Positions 23,191 through 35,722 of a DNA stretch of 64,000 bases are shown here, one piece after another. Position 1 is the first letter of the stretch. The number at the start of each line of letters is the position of its first letter. Under the pieces are notes generated by a model. The model was given only the letters and a program-made list of their open reading frames with translations. It was not told the DNA's origin and ran no database searches. The stretch is from Pyrenophora tritici-repentis (lineage: Eukaryota > Ascomycota > Dothideomycetes > Pleosporales > Pleosporaceae): positions 2,356,001 through 2,420,000 of the forward strand of contig NC_089390.1 in assembly GCF_003171515.1 (NCBI RefSeq), in the 5' to 3' direction. The position numbers were made by a program, and so were the translations under genes.

Positions 23191-23848
23191 GGTGAACGGT
23201 AGGGTGGCTCATATAGTGTTAGTTCGGCCGCACAAGAACTCGGTGTCGAAGAAGCGAGGGAATGAGGCTTCCAGTGCACCACACAGACACATCTTGAGAA
23301 GGATGATGATGGCCTTAGCAACTAGATAGCATTTCGAATGGCGTGGGGGGCCTTAACGGAGCCAACCCCGGCTAATCATCCTTCACGTTGTGTCCGGTCG
23401 AACCACAGAAGTGCGGGAAGTCGAACATCCCCCAGTGCCACAGGAAGTGAAATCTCCTATAGGTCAGATAAGACTCTGCGTAAGAGAGGTGTCATCTGGA
23501 GTGAAATTAGAACGATCGTCGTGTGAATAAACAAGGTGGTCGGAAGCTTGCTGAGGCTGTGTACATGTCGCTACACCGAAATAAGCTAGACTCAGGCACG
23601 ATGCCGGCTGGCTCCAGGATGGACCCTGTTCAGACGACAATCGTTGGCGGACCCGAGTGCACCTCACAGACGTCACAGCGATTGGGTAATGGGGAAGCTG
23701 TCAAGATGGCCATACTCTTTCTCATTCAATCTGGCATCCCCTCATCTGTGGTGGTGCTCCGGGCCCAACCACGTAAATCATTGACCCTTATATGTACAAA
23801 ACGCCGATCAAGGACTCCAGGTAAACACAGCCTTCTGACGGCAGCTTC
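23191..23848. other. Intergenic, no gene seen
   Basis: Lies between the start of the membrane protein gene and the 3' end of the kinase gene. It probably holds the former's promoter. Confidence 0.4.
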
Positions 23849-26724
23849 TCAGCCCCCAACGGGTGTTCCGCTTCGACTAAGAACGCTTCCAGAGCTATTA
23901 TTACGCGGAACGGGTGTTGCACTCCTGCTTCTTTCCCTCTCGCGGTCACGCTCCTCAGTCTTGACTCGCTCGCGCGCTTCTTCGACGAGTCTCTTAGCTT
24001 CTCGCACATTACGCATAGTCCTGCTGAGCTTGCCCTCTTTACCATCTTGAATCTTCTGTAACTCGCCCCGCGCTTCAATGTCTTCCTTGGTCTTAGTAAC
24101 GAAGCTTTTAAGGCTGACTTTGATGTTTTGGCGAAGATCCTGTCCCTCGTCAAAGATGGCGTCGCTGTCGCGTATAGACTTGACATTCTCAACACGTCTA
24201 GTGAGGTAGAGTGTCGGACGGCGGTTGGCCTGGTTCTTGTATTCGTCTCGACGTTGTGCGATGATCCGTTGGACTTCTTCTTCGTAGGCCGCTTCGTAGA
24301 CGTTGATGTCGACGTTTGACGGTGACTCGGAGACGACGCATCCGTCTTCTGGATCTGGCTGGAAGTTCTCGCCGGTACCGATATTGAGGAAAAGGGTATC
24401 TTCTAACGGGTTGTGCGCTTGTCCCTTCCCGATAGGTGTGGTTGGCCCTGATGACAACAGAGATGTCCCAGTAGGGCTTGAAACGGAATGTATGGCGGCA
24501 GGTCGGAACGACATGTTTTCATGTACTACCTTGCCATCAGCGAGGGCTGGTGATCTTGGCGTGGTCGGACTGCTGATTGCGGAAGATCTGCCGCTTGGGC
24601 GCTTCTTGGCTGCATCAGGCCGAAGACTTGATTTGGAGTATGCCATGTCATCCTCGTGCTGTGGTAGTCTGTTTCCCTTGTCATCGATCTTGATCTGGTG
24701 GTGTACACCTTCAGCGGTAAGCACGCTCTCGACTGGTCGTCGGTCGTGAGTGTCTTGTGACTTGGATTTTCGCAACGCTGACGGTCGCATGGATAATGGA
24801 GGTTGAACCATTCGCGAAGCGCTACCCAGTATACTTTCTATGCGTTCGGGTCGTCGTCTGAACAGCAACTGCTTGAAACGTTTGACTGCCCGTACCTGCA
24901 GATTGTTAGCTTACCATCAGTCTCAACACTGGGCAACCTATGCTACTGAAACATTATCAAGGAAATACTTGCACCTACCACTGTGACTAGGTGACCCATG
25001 TTGCCTGTGATGGCAGCATTGACCTCCTCGTCCGTCGGTGGTTCAATGATGATTGCGACATTCTCAGACTTTGGTAGTAGGGGGTCCGTTCCTTGTCGTG
25101 TCACCCATGGGTGTTCCTGCCTGTGTTAATCTTGATTGTCCGCCAAGCAATGTCACAACATACCCTGATTTCTTCCATCTGTATCCTTTTTTGCGGGTCC
25201 TTCTCCATAAGTCTCTGTAGCAGGTCTTTGACATCTGGACTGCACTCGGATTCAAACTCTACTGGATCCAGCCGTATCGATTGGTAGAGCTCGATCATGC
25301 CGTGTTTCTCGAATGGGATTCTCCCGAATAATAGGCAATATAGCGTACAGCCCATGGACCATATGTCTGCAGCTCTACCCGACACATGACCGTGCTTGGC
25401 GACACATAATTCAGGAGGCATAAAGGCTGGTGAACCCGCAGACTTTGCGGTCTTCATTTCTCCCGCCTTGTCAAACATTTCCGAGACGCCGAAATCGACA
25501 ATCTTCAATACGTCTTCTTCTGTGATTAGACAGTTATCAGGCTTGATGTCTCGGTGAATGATGCCCTGAGCATGGACTGGTGGTCGTTAGCGCTGTCTTG
25601 TCAAAGAGACTTGACTGGACGTACGATATTCGAGGCCTAGTATCATATCTCTGAACCAACATCTACACTGCTCTTCGCTGTATGGGTCGGCTCGCTCTTC
25701 GAGACCTACCTGCATGACGACGCCCTTCTTGCACATCTCCATGACCATGTACAATGAGTCTTCCTCTGGGTCGTCGAGTACTTCGATCAACGAGACGAGG
25801 TTTGGGTGGTTCAGCTTCTTCATAATGGCAATCTCCTCCTTGATCAGCTCAAAAGCATTGTTCTCCTCTGTAGTCGAATGTCGGTGCAGGGGCGAATTGA
25901 AGCCTATGCCGGCCGGGAGCGCGCGCATTCGTTTTGCCGCGGTCGGTCGACGGAGGAGATTTGACTGTGCGCGTTTTCGTAGTCGCGACTTGGAGAACTC
26001 TTTAACAGCCTGCGCGTGTTTGCGTCAGCGAAAGCCAATGTCTGTGCCGCCCAGGTGACCCGCATCGTAGTATTAGGCGTATGCGCCGCCCTTGTTCTTG
26101 CGCGAGGGTTGGTAATCCTCACATATTCGTTTCCATACTGGTCGACAGCGAGGTGGACTGCGCCGAACGAGCCGCGACCAATCTCCTGCTTCACCAGATA
26201 CTGGTTGATACGATGTTGGGCGCTGCCGTCATCTTCGCTATTGCTGTACTCGGACCGCGCATTGAATGTTTCCTGTGAAGGGTCAGACGCAGGACTCTAC
26301 ATAGCACACATGTTTCGGTCGCAGGGGAGCGATATCGTGGGCGATTGACGGCCCAGGGCCGGACCGGGGGTGGCTTCAAGTAGCTTCGCACGTCGTGTTG
26401 AGCATCCCTGTCTGGCTCTGGAACCGGGTCCGTGATCGCATGGGATGTCACGAGGGAATCGTACCTTTACACGTCTTGTCGAGGAAGCAGCACGTTTGTG
26501 GTGTCGCAAAGGGCTTTGATATGCGGGCGTGGACCTTGTACAGCATCAGCAACTCGGCGGGGTAAACAACGACCTAGATGACCAGACAGCACGCACATAA
26601 ACTTGACTGGCGATGGTCTACCGCCCTCGACGAGTGCAGGGACGTCCAAGGTGGGTTGCGAAGTGTATATTCTGAGGTTGGGGTCTGACGATTGCTTCGA
26701 GGGAGGTCTCGGCGTGGGTGACAT
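23849..26724 (-). CDS. CaMKK/Ssp1-like protein kinase (SNF1/AMPK-activating type)
   Basis: Seven exons on the minus strand: 26724-26597, 26534-26465, 26296-26123, 26009-25625, 25576-25164, 25116-24979 and 24895-23849, giving 784 residues. The first two junctions are inferred from frame and fit well (VKFM joined to STPAYQSPLRHH, then RRVK joined to SPASDPSQ). Kinase motifs are GRGSFGAVHL, AVKEFSKSRLRKRAQ, HRDIKPDN, IVDFGVSEMF and SPAFMPPEL. The insert after the VAVK lysine and the FGVSEMF segment are typical of the Ssp1, CaMKK, Elm1/Sak1/Tos3 group. These phosphorylate the activation loop of SNF1/AMPK and, in fission yeast, connect to stress and polarity. An exon encoding EHPWVT begins the C-terminal extension, followed by an RAVKRFKQLL basic stretch. 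The disordered tail is about 300 residues long. Confidence 0.9.
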
Positions 26725-27257
26725 CAAGACGGAAATGTGAGCCAGTATAGATGGTTGTAAGATTGAGGACTGGCTAGGGACTAGTAGGAAGGAATAATAT
26801 GGGGAGATTTGGGACAGTTAGCTCTGATGTCAACGTTCCGATCGTCCAGGATGTCTTTTCCTAGGAAAGAGGGGGGGAGATGCAGCAGAGAGGGTCTTTT
26901 CAGCCTCAGCCGGTGTCAACACATGCAATCAATCGCGACCCGCCGCTCTGCTAGCCACCTTGGCGCCATCTGTGCTCTGCTGTCTGGACGCTATAGCGAC
27001 TTCTGCTGGATTGCTTCAATAGTTCCGCTTACTTGGCATGAACGACACCCTGTGACGTATAATTCGCGCAGCGAAACTCGGCGGTTATTGGCGGTGATCG
27101 AACCGAGTTGGGCGTTCCAGGGCTCCATATCACAAACATAAGCCTACTGTCACATCACGCCCATTAGGTCCGCGGACGGCACGTCAACCACGGAAATTCT
27201 TTTGCTGCAAAACATCCTCAGCTATCCGACGCAGACGCCGCCGCAATTTCGACTACA
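26725..27257. promoter_or_regulatory. Divergent promoter region, kinase and BET5
   Basis: 533 bp separate the start codons. No TATA box or palindrome stands out. The region holds no supported gene. Confidence 0.45.
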
Positions 27258-27850
27258 ATGGTGCTCTACAGCTTCTACATCTTCGATCGGCACAGTAAGT
27301 CGTGGCCTCAGCGGCGATCACACACCTCACAACAATGCTGTGCACATCCACTGACCGCACAATTACAGCCGAGTGCATCTATTCGCGCCGCTGGACACCC
27401 GCCCGCCCGACATCGTCCTCGTCCAAACCTGCAGCAGCGCGCCCGCCGTCCGGGGCCTCGATTGCGAGCAACAATGGCGACGTGGTGGCTGCCGTGCGCA
27501 AGGGCATGTCGCATTCGGACGACGAGAAGCTCGTCTTTGGTCTCGTCTTCTCGCTCCGCAATCTCGTGACTAAGCTCGGGGGCGCCGACGACACGTTTCT
27601 TTCCTACCGCACCGGCGAATACAAGCTGCATTACTACGAAACACCGACGCGCATGAAGTTTGTCATGCTCACCGATACAAAAGTTATCAACCTACGCCAA
27701 TATTTGCATCAGATCTGGGCCAATCTCTACGTCGAATACGTCGTCAAGAATCCGCTTGCGCCCGTCGAGCATCCGGGTGGCATTGGCGTCGCAAACGAGC
27801 TTTTTGAAAGGGGTCTAGAGGCCTTTATAACTGCCGTCCTACCAGTATGA
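27258..27850 (+). CDS. BET5: BET5, TRAPP complex subunit
   Basis: Exons 27258-27294 and 27369-27850 give 172 residues. The short first exon encodes MVLYSFYIFDRH, which joins in frame to TECIYSRRW; this is the conserved start of the Bet5/TRAPPC1 longin-like fold. Further conserved parts are DEKLVFGLVFSLRNLV, YKLHYYETPTRMKFVMLTD and the C-terminal WANLYVEYVVKNPL. TRAPP complexes act as exchange factors for Ypt1/Rab1 at the ER-Golgi and Golgi. Between the first strands and the first helix there is a low-complexity insert of about 25-30 residues (rich in P, S and A), absent from the mammalian protein and partly shared with yeast. The end YVVKNPLAPVEHPGG... to the stop is slightly longer than in animals. 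Confidence 0.94.
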
Positions 27851-28549
27851 GAGATAGCAAGACAGGTATAGGGACTGATTTGGCAAGAGCAGGATGCATG
27901 GTAAAAGTAGGGTATGAAGCGTCATAAGCTTCCACCTGATCAAGAGCTTGGGTGGTTGTTTGGCGATGCAGCGTCAGTCGGCATACACCCTTCACATCGA
28001 CTTATACGGCACAGCCTGACCAAGGCGCCGCGTGTCCGATGACACATGTGCGAACTTGGCCATGTACTAAATAGAGACTACACTCCCTTCCCGACGTGCA
28101 CCGGGAGTGGCCAGGCATGCATGCACCTCCTTATCGGAATATCTAAGCCCTTTTAGCATCCGAATCCGAAGAGTGACGAAACGATACCGTCTAGAGACTT
28201 CAAGTAGCCAAGTACATGGCTATACCAGGGCGAGAGCTATCTGGCTAGGATCATACACTATGATCATGGCGTGCATGCACCCAAGACAGACCAAGGGCAC
28301 CCCACATCATGTACGTAGCCTTACCAAGCTTCCCGGCGGGAGAAGCCATATTTCCCAAGTAGCAGGGAGTGCAAAGCTTGTCAAATAGTATCCGCTGTTC
28401 TGGTACCAACCTTGACAGTACAAGGATCCAGCATAGCAACAATACAACAATTTACATATTGCGCATATGGTCAATGTTTGAATATTTCATTTACTAGTCA
28501 TTACTATTATAAGCCAAGTATTGGACTAGATCATCTATATCATCAATCT
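27851..28549. other. Intergenic, no gene seen
   Basis: Convergent 3' regions of BET5 and the choice-of-anchor B gene. Nothing recognised. Confidence 0.4.
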
Positions 28550-30103
28550 CTAGTGCTTGTTCCAGTACTGACCCTCGCCCTTCTTCAGGCCCTTGACATC
28601 AGACTGCTTGACAACAAACACACCGCGGTCAATCGTGTTGACAACCACGTATCCAGAGTTGAAGGTGTAAGCTGACCAGGTACCGCCGTTCCAGAGCGCA
28701 TCACCACCGCCGGGCTTAACGTCATCAGTGGGGAAAACATCAAAGTAGGCAATCTCTTTGACCTTGCTGCCATCGGGGAACTTGGGAATCGAAGAGACAT
28801 CGAGAATACGGAGACCGGCCTGGTAGTTGGACTGGTAGCTGAGACCGTCGTAGACGTACTGGTTGTGATCAACGGAGCGGACTGTGGTCTTGTATAAACC
28901 GCTGACAACAGGCTTCTCGAGGTTCTGGATATCCCAGATATACGTCACCGCGTACCCATCGGCTGCGGGACTTCCCGGAGCTGTCCTGTTCGGGTCGATC
29001 TGGCCTTCGTCGAGCTCGTCATCCATAACAAGATGGGTTTGCCACATGGGGTCAAGAACCCATCCTTGATGAGTGTACGAAGCGCCGACGTAGGGTGTAC
29101 GGGAAATGATGGCACCAGCATTACCCATGCCCTTCTTGTTGGTGACGTCGTAGATGGTCAAGGTGTCTTCGTTGTAGCCGTAGCAGATGTCGCGTCCGTA
29201 GTACTTCTTGTGGGGGCCGCGGTAGACGATGCACTGAGCATCGTGGGTGTAGCCGTCCTGGCCAGCACAGCCCTCAACGTAGGGCTTGGTGGGGTCGTCC
29301 ATGTTGATGAACATGGGTCCACCAGCACAGGTGTCGTTACGGCCGGGACGTCCACCAGCACCGCAAGCGACGGCGTAGCCCAACTCTGGGTTGGTGACGA
29401 CGGTGTGAGTACGCCCCTTGATACCCTGGTTGATGTCGACGAGAGCAACGTCCGTCTTGATGTCGAAGGTGACCGGCTTCTTAGGGGAGAGACCGAGCAG
29501 CTTCTTCAGGTCGAAAACTTGGACATGGTGACCAACACCTTCAGAGCCGACAATGAGGTGATCCTTGACAACCTTGATTTCACGCCAAATGACAGAGTCG
29601 TTGTTGGCAGGTAGACGACCGAGGTACTCGAGTTGGCCATCCTTGGTAACCTCGGAGAAAGAGGCGCCATAGGTCTGGCCGATGGCAATGAAGTCACGGC
29701 CCCTGTGCGACCAACCCCATGAACCACTGCCCTCACCCACACCGTCACCGAGCTCCTCGTGCGTCTTGAAGTCGTACAAGTCGATATTCTTACACTTGTA
29801 GGTCTGGTCGGCGTCACCCTTGACAGCCTCGACACGACCATGCTTGCACTCGATCTTGTTCTTATTCACGCGCTTCTTGGAGAAGCCATTCCACCTCTTG
29901 TTGTCGTAGGTGCCGGCAGCACGCTCCTTGGCCCAGGCAGCCTGAGGTAATTAGTATCAGTATACGCAAGCTTGAACACTGTAGCCTACCTCCTTGCCCT
30001 TCATCATGAGATCCATGACATCTCCAGAGGCATACTGCTGATGGGTAAAGCCATGGGCCGCGACCAGAGGCAGCAGAGCCGTTGATAGAGTAGCCCACTT
30101 CAT
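28550..30103 (-). CDS. Secreted choice-of-anchor B (LVIVD-repeat) family protein
   Basis: Exons 30103-29990 and 29941-28550 (minus strand) give 501 residues, with a 48-bp intron. The N terminus MKWATLSTALLPLVAAHGF is a signal peptide. The body has the repeated beta-propeller-like blades of the choice-of-anchor B family, with Asp/Gly/His-rich loops such as GWSHRGRDFIAIGQTYG, DGYTHDAQCIVYRGPHKKYYG and HNQYVYDGLSYQSNYQAGLR. Several histidine motifs could bind metal, but this is not established. The family is extracellular and of unknown biochemical role. Strong codon bias in this gene (C-ending codons, almost no rare codons) suggests high expression. No GPI or transmembrane signal is seen at the C terminus, so the protein is likely released or wall-associated. 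Confidence 0.85.
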
Positions 30104-31612
30104 TTTGCGAACAAGACTGCGGATTGACGGTTGGCAGTTGATGATCAGGTGAAAAGAGCAGATGTCGAGACGTTAAATACCCTAACTACCGGTATAGCAC
30201 GCGCAAGCACCGAGCTCATTGTGCTTTTCGTCGGCGGCACGCCTCACACCCAGCATACCTTCCTATCGCAGTTGCTCCGAGATCCTAGTAAAGAGACCCA
30301 AGACCCGTGTAGAAGCACGGAAGCAGTGGTTCTATGCAGCACCATGCTAGGTGACTCTTGGTGAAGTCTTGGGAGATAGTTTTCTGGGTCATCTACCATA
30401 CGCGCCGAGGCCAAACTGATGCTTGGCAAGCGTTCCACGTTGAATCTGACCACTCGCAAGATAAGTGTATCCATTATGCTGCAGGGTTTGCTGGTCGAGA
30501 TTGTGGCGGGGGTACGAAAGCCGTAGTGTTAACAAAGGTGGGGATCCCTCCAGCGGAGATGGCGGCTGATGATAGCGTAGCCTGAAAAGGAAGCTGCTCT
30601 TTTTGCCAAGCACTTTGGATTGATTCTGCGCCACGACCAAAGAAGTGCAGAAGCCTGTCTGGAACTTTGAGGAATCCGAGAGTCGGATAGGCCTTTGCAA
30701 ACCGATGGTTGACTTTAGCCGGAGCACTGCTGCGATGCTCCTTCCGAGATGGGGATATTGCGCTGCATATCGAACTTTTAGTGCTTATAGCGTGATCCGA
30801 GTGTAACTAAAGAAGCTTCGCCGTCTTGATTCAGAAAATGGTGAGATGACCGGCGCGAGTGTTGGGCATCTGGAGCAAAGTTCATCGGTGTCGGTTGTTC
30901 GGCGGTTGACCTGCCTCAGAAAATCGTCGTCCACGAAGCAAAGCGAGGACTGGAAAAGTCAATCTTCATGTTCGGCCTTAGCGCAAGAGTCTTTCTAATG
31001 AGGAAGGAGCGGAAGAGAGCGAAGTCATAAGGAGCCGTGCGGCGGGAGATGACATGGACTTGAGGAAAGACAAGGGAATGGATAGCTTCTTGTAGCTGGA
31101 TTGAAGTGAGTCCGCTAGTTTGTTATTGAGCGCAATTGAGATGTGTGAGCACAATTGAGGCCGTTCCTGAAGTCTCCAAGAGAGTCTCTGGGATGATTGG
31201 ATTAAGGCGTGGTGGGCTGCATTCGCTAGTAGCATCCCGTAGCCTGGGCGGTGATAGCTGGAGATGATAGCTGCGCAAATACCCCGCTGGAAAAGATCAA
31301 TGGCTATCAGGTATCGGTCACGTTTCTATACTTCAGTGTTAACAACATGCATCTTACTTTGGGGCCAACCTTGGAAAGATGTCAGATTAGAGTTAACCTG
31401 TCAGCACCGTAATCCGGCATTTTCACTGCTTGGTACTGCCGGAGGGACACCACAAAGAAAGGCCGAAAGCGTGGAGAGCGGAACCAAAGCGCGCCTAGGC
31501 TAGACTCGCACCCCTGTTCCTTGGCATCTCACCATGATGATCCAAGTGCGACGGTCTGTATAGTGATGCCGGCTTGAATATCTACAAAGCCTACCAATCT
31601 CCCACGGCGACG
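30104..31612. other. Intergenic, promoter regions only
   Basis: 1.5 kb between divergent start codons of the choice-of-anchor B gene and CCL1. Open frames here are short and domainless. I see no repeat. Confidence 0.4.
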
Positions 31613-32949
31613 ATGAAGCTCAGCGAAGACGACCTCTATCGTACCTCTACCCAGTACCGAAATTGGTCCTTCACTGCCACACAACTCGCCGCCCAGCGCC
31701 TCAAGATCAACCTCCAGGCCACCGGGCGCGTCAAGGCGAATCTCGCACGCGTACGAGCGCAGCGCGCGCACGATGTCGTAGATGGTGATGGCACAGGATC
31801 TGGTGTTGACAAGGAGAATGGGAGTGGAACAAGTGGAACGAATACGCCGAATGCGGGTATGCAGTCTGTGACGGAGGTGAATTGCCTGACCGCAGAGGAA
31901 GAATTGAAGATTGTGGATGAGTTCTGCGAGCGCGCCATTGCGCTGGGGAGTCACTACAGTTTCCCATTGAGCGTAGTTGTGCGTCTGTCTCATATCTCAA
32001 CATCCAAGACATGATATACTAATATCTACTTGTACAGGCAACATGCATACAATTCCTTCGCCGCTTCTACCTGTACAATTCGCCCATGACGTACCACGTC
32101 AACACCATCCTGCGGACCGTAATGTTCATGACGACTAAAGTCGAGCTATTCCCCATCCACGTTTCGCAATACGCAGAGGGCGCAGGCCGTAATGTGACCA
32201 CCGAAGACATTCTCGCACCCGAATACATCATCATGCAAGGTCTACGCTACAACCTTGATGTCCGACACCCCTTCCGCGCCATAAAAGCCGGGCACATGGA
32301 ACTCCTCGAGATGGCGCATGGAAAATATCAAGGTCCTGCACAGGGCATGTCGCCCAAGGAGATACAATCCAAGATCCTACAACTCCCCGTCAAACCCGGT
32401 GCGCCCCCCATTAAAATGCCAGAGCGCAAAGTAGAAGAGAGAATACACGCAGCATACGGCACAGCAACAAACACGCTCCGCACAATTGCCGTCCTAACAG
32501 ACGCCTACTTCCTCTACACCCCCTCCCAAATCTGGCTCAGCGCTCACCTCCTCGCCGATGAACCCCTAACCCTCTTCTACCTGTCCACAAAAGTACCTCC
32601 ATCAGCCCCCCATTACGAAAAACTCATGTCCACAATCCGGTCCTGCGCACAACTCATATCATCCCACCGGCTCTACACCAACGCCGCGCTCCCGGCGCCT
32701 GAACGAGAAGCCCGCGAAGCAAGGCACAAGGCCCAGGTTAAGGCCCTGGTCCAGAAACTAAAAAATTGCCGCGACCCGGATAAGGTTGATTTGGTTAAGC
32801 TGAATCAGGCGCAGAAGAGAGATGCGGTGCAAGGTGATGCGCTTGAGGAGAGTAAGGCTAAGAGGAGGAAGTTGGCGAGGGAGGGGTATGAGAAGGAGAG
32901 TGATGCTTTTTGGGGGCCGGAATTGCCAAAGGGTGCTGCGGCGGAGTGA
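31613..32949 (+). CDS. CCL1: Cyclin H / CCL1, TFIIH kinase module cyclin
   Basis: Exons 31613-31978 and 32038-32949 give 425 residues. The start ATG is at 31613; the frame upstream opens only with TTG. The N terminus MKLSEDDLYRTSTQYRNWSF is the typical fungal cyclin H start. The two cyclin folds follow: ATCIQFLRRFYLYNSPMTYH with the following FMTTKVE segment, then ALRTI-like helices ending near TIRSCAQLI. Ccl1 pairs with Kin28 (Cdk7), which phosphorylates Ser5 and Ser7 of the RNA polymerase II C-terminal domain as part of TFIIH. Two low-complexity parts, one Gly/Thr-rich at about residues 55-85 and the basic C-terminal tail, are variable in fungi. The intron is 59 bp with a TACTAAT branch point. 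Confidence 0.93.
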
Positions 32950-33396
32950 AGAAGGAGTAAGTACTACTGGGATGACAAAGAGTATTGTTATACTGGCGCA
33001 TGTATTTCTTGAGGGTCAGGCTAGGGCATTGGGTGGCGTTCAAGATACCAGGGATCTGCTTTTTAGGTGGTCAAAAGGTCTTTAGTCTTAAGCTTCTTCA
33101 GAGGAATCTACTCCTGCTGCAGGTTATCAGTTTTTCTTTGTGAGCTTGCTATCTGAATTTCTCTATTTGGAATATCTTGAAGTCAGACTGCCTTGGCTCC
33201 ACGTTCATTTACTGTAGCCGGGCCAAACGCAAAGGAAACTCCCAGAACACCCTTATCCCTCCTACCGTATCTGATAACCCAACATGTCGCGTACGCACTA
33301 TACTTCCCTTCATAAAACATGTGTCAGTCCGTCGTATGCTCCATATGCTTCTCCAAAGAAATCAAATAAGATCGCTCCACGCACCGTCTCCACCCA
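32950..33396. other. Intergenic, convergent 3' regions
   Basis: No gene recognised between CCL1 and the minus-strand hypothetical gene. Confidence 0.4.
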
Positions 33397-35722
33397 TCAA
33401 TATCCCCTCCATCCACTTGGAGACACACCACTAGGAGGCGTACCACCCGGCCTCCCAACCCCACTCATCGCATCCCTCGGGTCCCTCGCCGCATTTGGAT
33501 ACATGGGTGCTACAGGCGCGATACCCCTAGTCCTCTGGACCCCATGTACGGAGGAATTGCCCAGATACTTACCAAACATGCCGTGGTTAGCTGGAGCGAA
33601 CATACGCCTCAGCTCTGCCACCGTATGACTACCTCCTTGGTCATTGTCGTTGTCTGCCTCAGCCTTCCTATCAGATTCTTCTTGTAATTTTAGCTGTCTG
33701 GCGTCTTCGAGTTTCTGGAGGTGGTCCTTGTGTGGATCTGGCGCGTTTTCCACGCTACCGAAGACCTTGATGAGCTTTTCTGTGCGCTCTCGGATCTTTT
33801 CCTCAAGAGCCCCGATGCTCAGTTCTCGAATATGGGCCCTCTTTTGATTTCTTGACGTAGGCGTAGGTGTAGACGCGGACGAAGGCGTTGGAGTTGCAGA
33901 AAAGGTCCGATTAGGTCTATGTTGGAGTTGGGACCGACTGGATTGATCACATTCCGATTCCACATGTGCTGGTTCTATGAGCGAAGATCTGATTATGCTG
34001 GCGTTATGAAGTTCGGGATTTGCGTTGGTCTTGCTGACAGTTGAGATATTTCCCTCGCGGTGACGAACAAGTGCTGAGGTTGTCGCTTGCGGTATGCTCT
34101 TAGCCCGGACATTTGGGTCTGTCTCTACAACCTCCTGGCGTGTATTCTGGATACCATCGCGTTGGGCATTCGCGTACTGCCCATCAGATGAAGAGTGAAC
34201 CGACCGTAGAGGACTACCACCCGTGCCAGTCTCAGGTATGTACTGAGGACGAAACAGACGAGAATCCTCATCACTGGTCTTTATTCCGCTCAACCGAGGA
34301 TCGAATGCCGGTATCTCGTCGTCTCCTGAGCCGCTGTCGTCATCCTCGATCTGATCTTGATGAAGCTCCGCCAACTGTAGGACGGGGGCAGATTCAGGCG
34401 ATGCCTCCTGATCCTCCTCTTGATGTACCTCCTGCTCGGCCTCCTGATCAATTTTCTGACCAGCATTTTCTTCTGTTTCCTGCTCTACCCTGTGGTATTC
34501 CTCGTGCTCAACGTGCGCAAGATCTTCCACTGGTGCCTCGGGATCATCCTGTAGCTTGATAGTCGCTTGGTCGAAGGATTGCGCGATCTGGTCTTGTGAA
34601 GCCGCCGAAGTAGGCATAGGAGGAGGTACCGATCGAACTTCCCGGTCATGCCCGTCACGATCTGTACTGGGACCAGCCCGCGAGGGTCCTCCAAAATCGT
34701 ATCTATAGCCAGGCGTCGTGCGATCACCACGCCTGCCAAATGCCTCGTCAAAGTCTTGGAGTACATTCTTTAGGACAACGATGGCACTATGCAAGTCAGG
34801 AAACTCGCTGCCACAGGCAGAGTAGATAGATACGATATTCCACCCAGCTGTCATCAGGTTGTCAAAGTTCGGAAACGCCGTCTTAGCAATGGAGTTGAAC
34901 AGGCCAATCTTGACATGGTTCGGAATCGTGTCAAACGTTCTGCTCTTTGCTTCTTCTGGAATGGTATTGAAACCAATCTGATTACGCTTGTTGGAGACGT
35001 GCGGAACAACCGGCTCGTTTCGCTCACGCTTTTTCATCCTCTTTGCTGCTCTTTGATTAGCGTTAGAATGTCATAGAAATATGCGTTACTCACGATTGGA
35101 AGCTACAGAGCCCTGTTCAGCGTTTGGATGAAGCCTTAGTAGAGACTGAAGAACGTCAGTGATGTATCCCTGAACCCTATGCCCATGTCTTTTCGACAAT
35201 GTCTTCAGTATGAATGCCCAGACATACCTCTCCTTCGTGGGACAATGTCGGTGGCTGATTGACCATTTTATATGCAGCCCGCCTAGCCTCATTCAATCGA
35301 TGCTTTCTTGCGTAAATCGACTGGAATTTTTCCTTGAAAAGCGGCACCATACCCCTGGCAATGAAGCCATGAATCGGACATGAATCTAGGACGTCTTCAT
35401 CCAATGGTAAGGGGTCTTCAGCACGTAGCTGTATCTGCCTATTTTCCACCACCAAGTGCACTCGGTATACATTGTTGTCATTTTCCGGTAGATAGACATT
35501 GCCAAGATCAAACCGCTTAGCCTCTTCTTTGAGTGTGACCAATGTAAGAGGAGGTTTAATCAAGCCGTTTACCTTTGTGTATGTAGGTGGTTCGTCGTTG
35601 CTAACATTGCTAAGGAATTCATTGAGATGTTGGGGATCGAGGAAGCGCAGCTGATCCCGCAAGATGAATGCGCGCCTCTGGGGCTTGTCGAGTGCGTTGA
35701 ACGTGGGCGCTTCAATCTCCAT
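33397..35722 (-). CDS. Hypothetical fungal protein, 740 residues
   Basis: Exons 35722-35228, 35169-35094 and 35048-33397 (minus strand) give 740 residues. The small middle exon reads GYITDVLQSLLRLHPNAEQG, and both junctions keep frame with GT-AG sites. The N-terminal 180 residues look folded, with helical and beta-type segments (ALDKPQRRAFILRDQLRFLD; a PLTLVTLKEEAKRF stretch). Next is a helical region near FPNFDNLMTAGWNIVSIYS. The rest is disordered, very rich in E, Q and D, with runs such as EQEVHQEEDQEA, and ends in a short helical segment (IGALEEKIRERTEKLIKVFG) and a G/P-rich tail. KKRERN and KRAH stretches could be nuclear localisation signals. I do not recognise a family and assign no function. 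Confidence 0.7.

Noticed and set aside
26291..26509. Continuous kinase exon through the RQSPTISLPCDRNM frame
   Set aside because: It runs into a TAG just before the conserved SPASDPSQ segment. Splicing from 26465 to 26296 keeps the frame with a good donor, so this stretch is treated as intron, though retention cannot be excluded.
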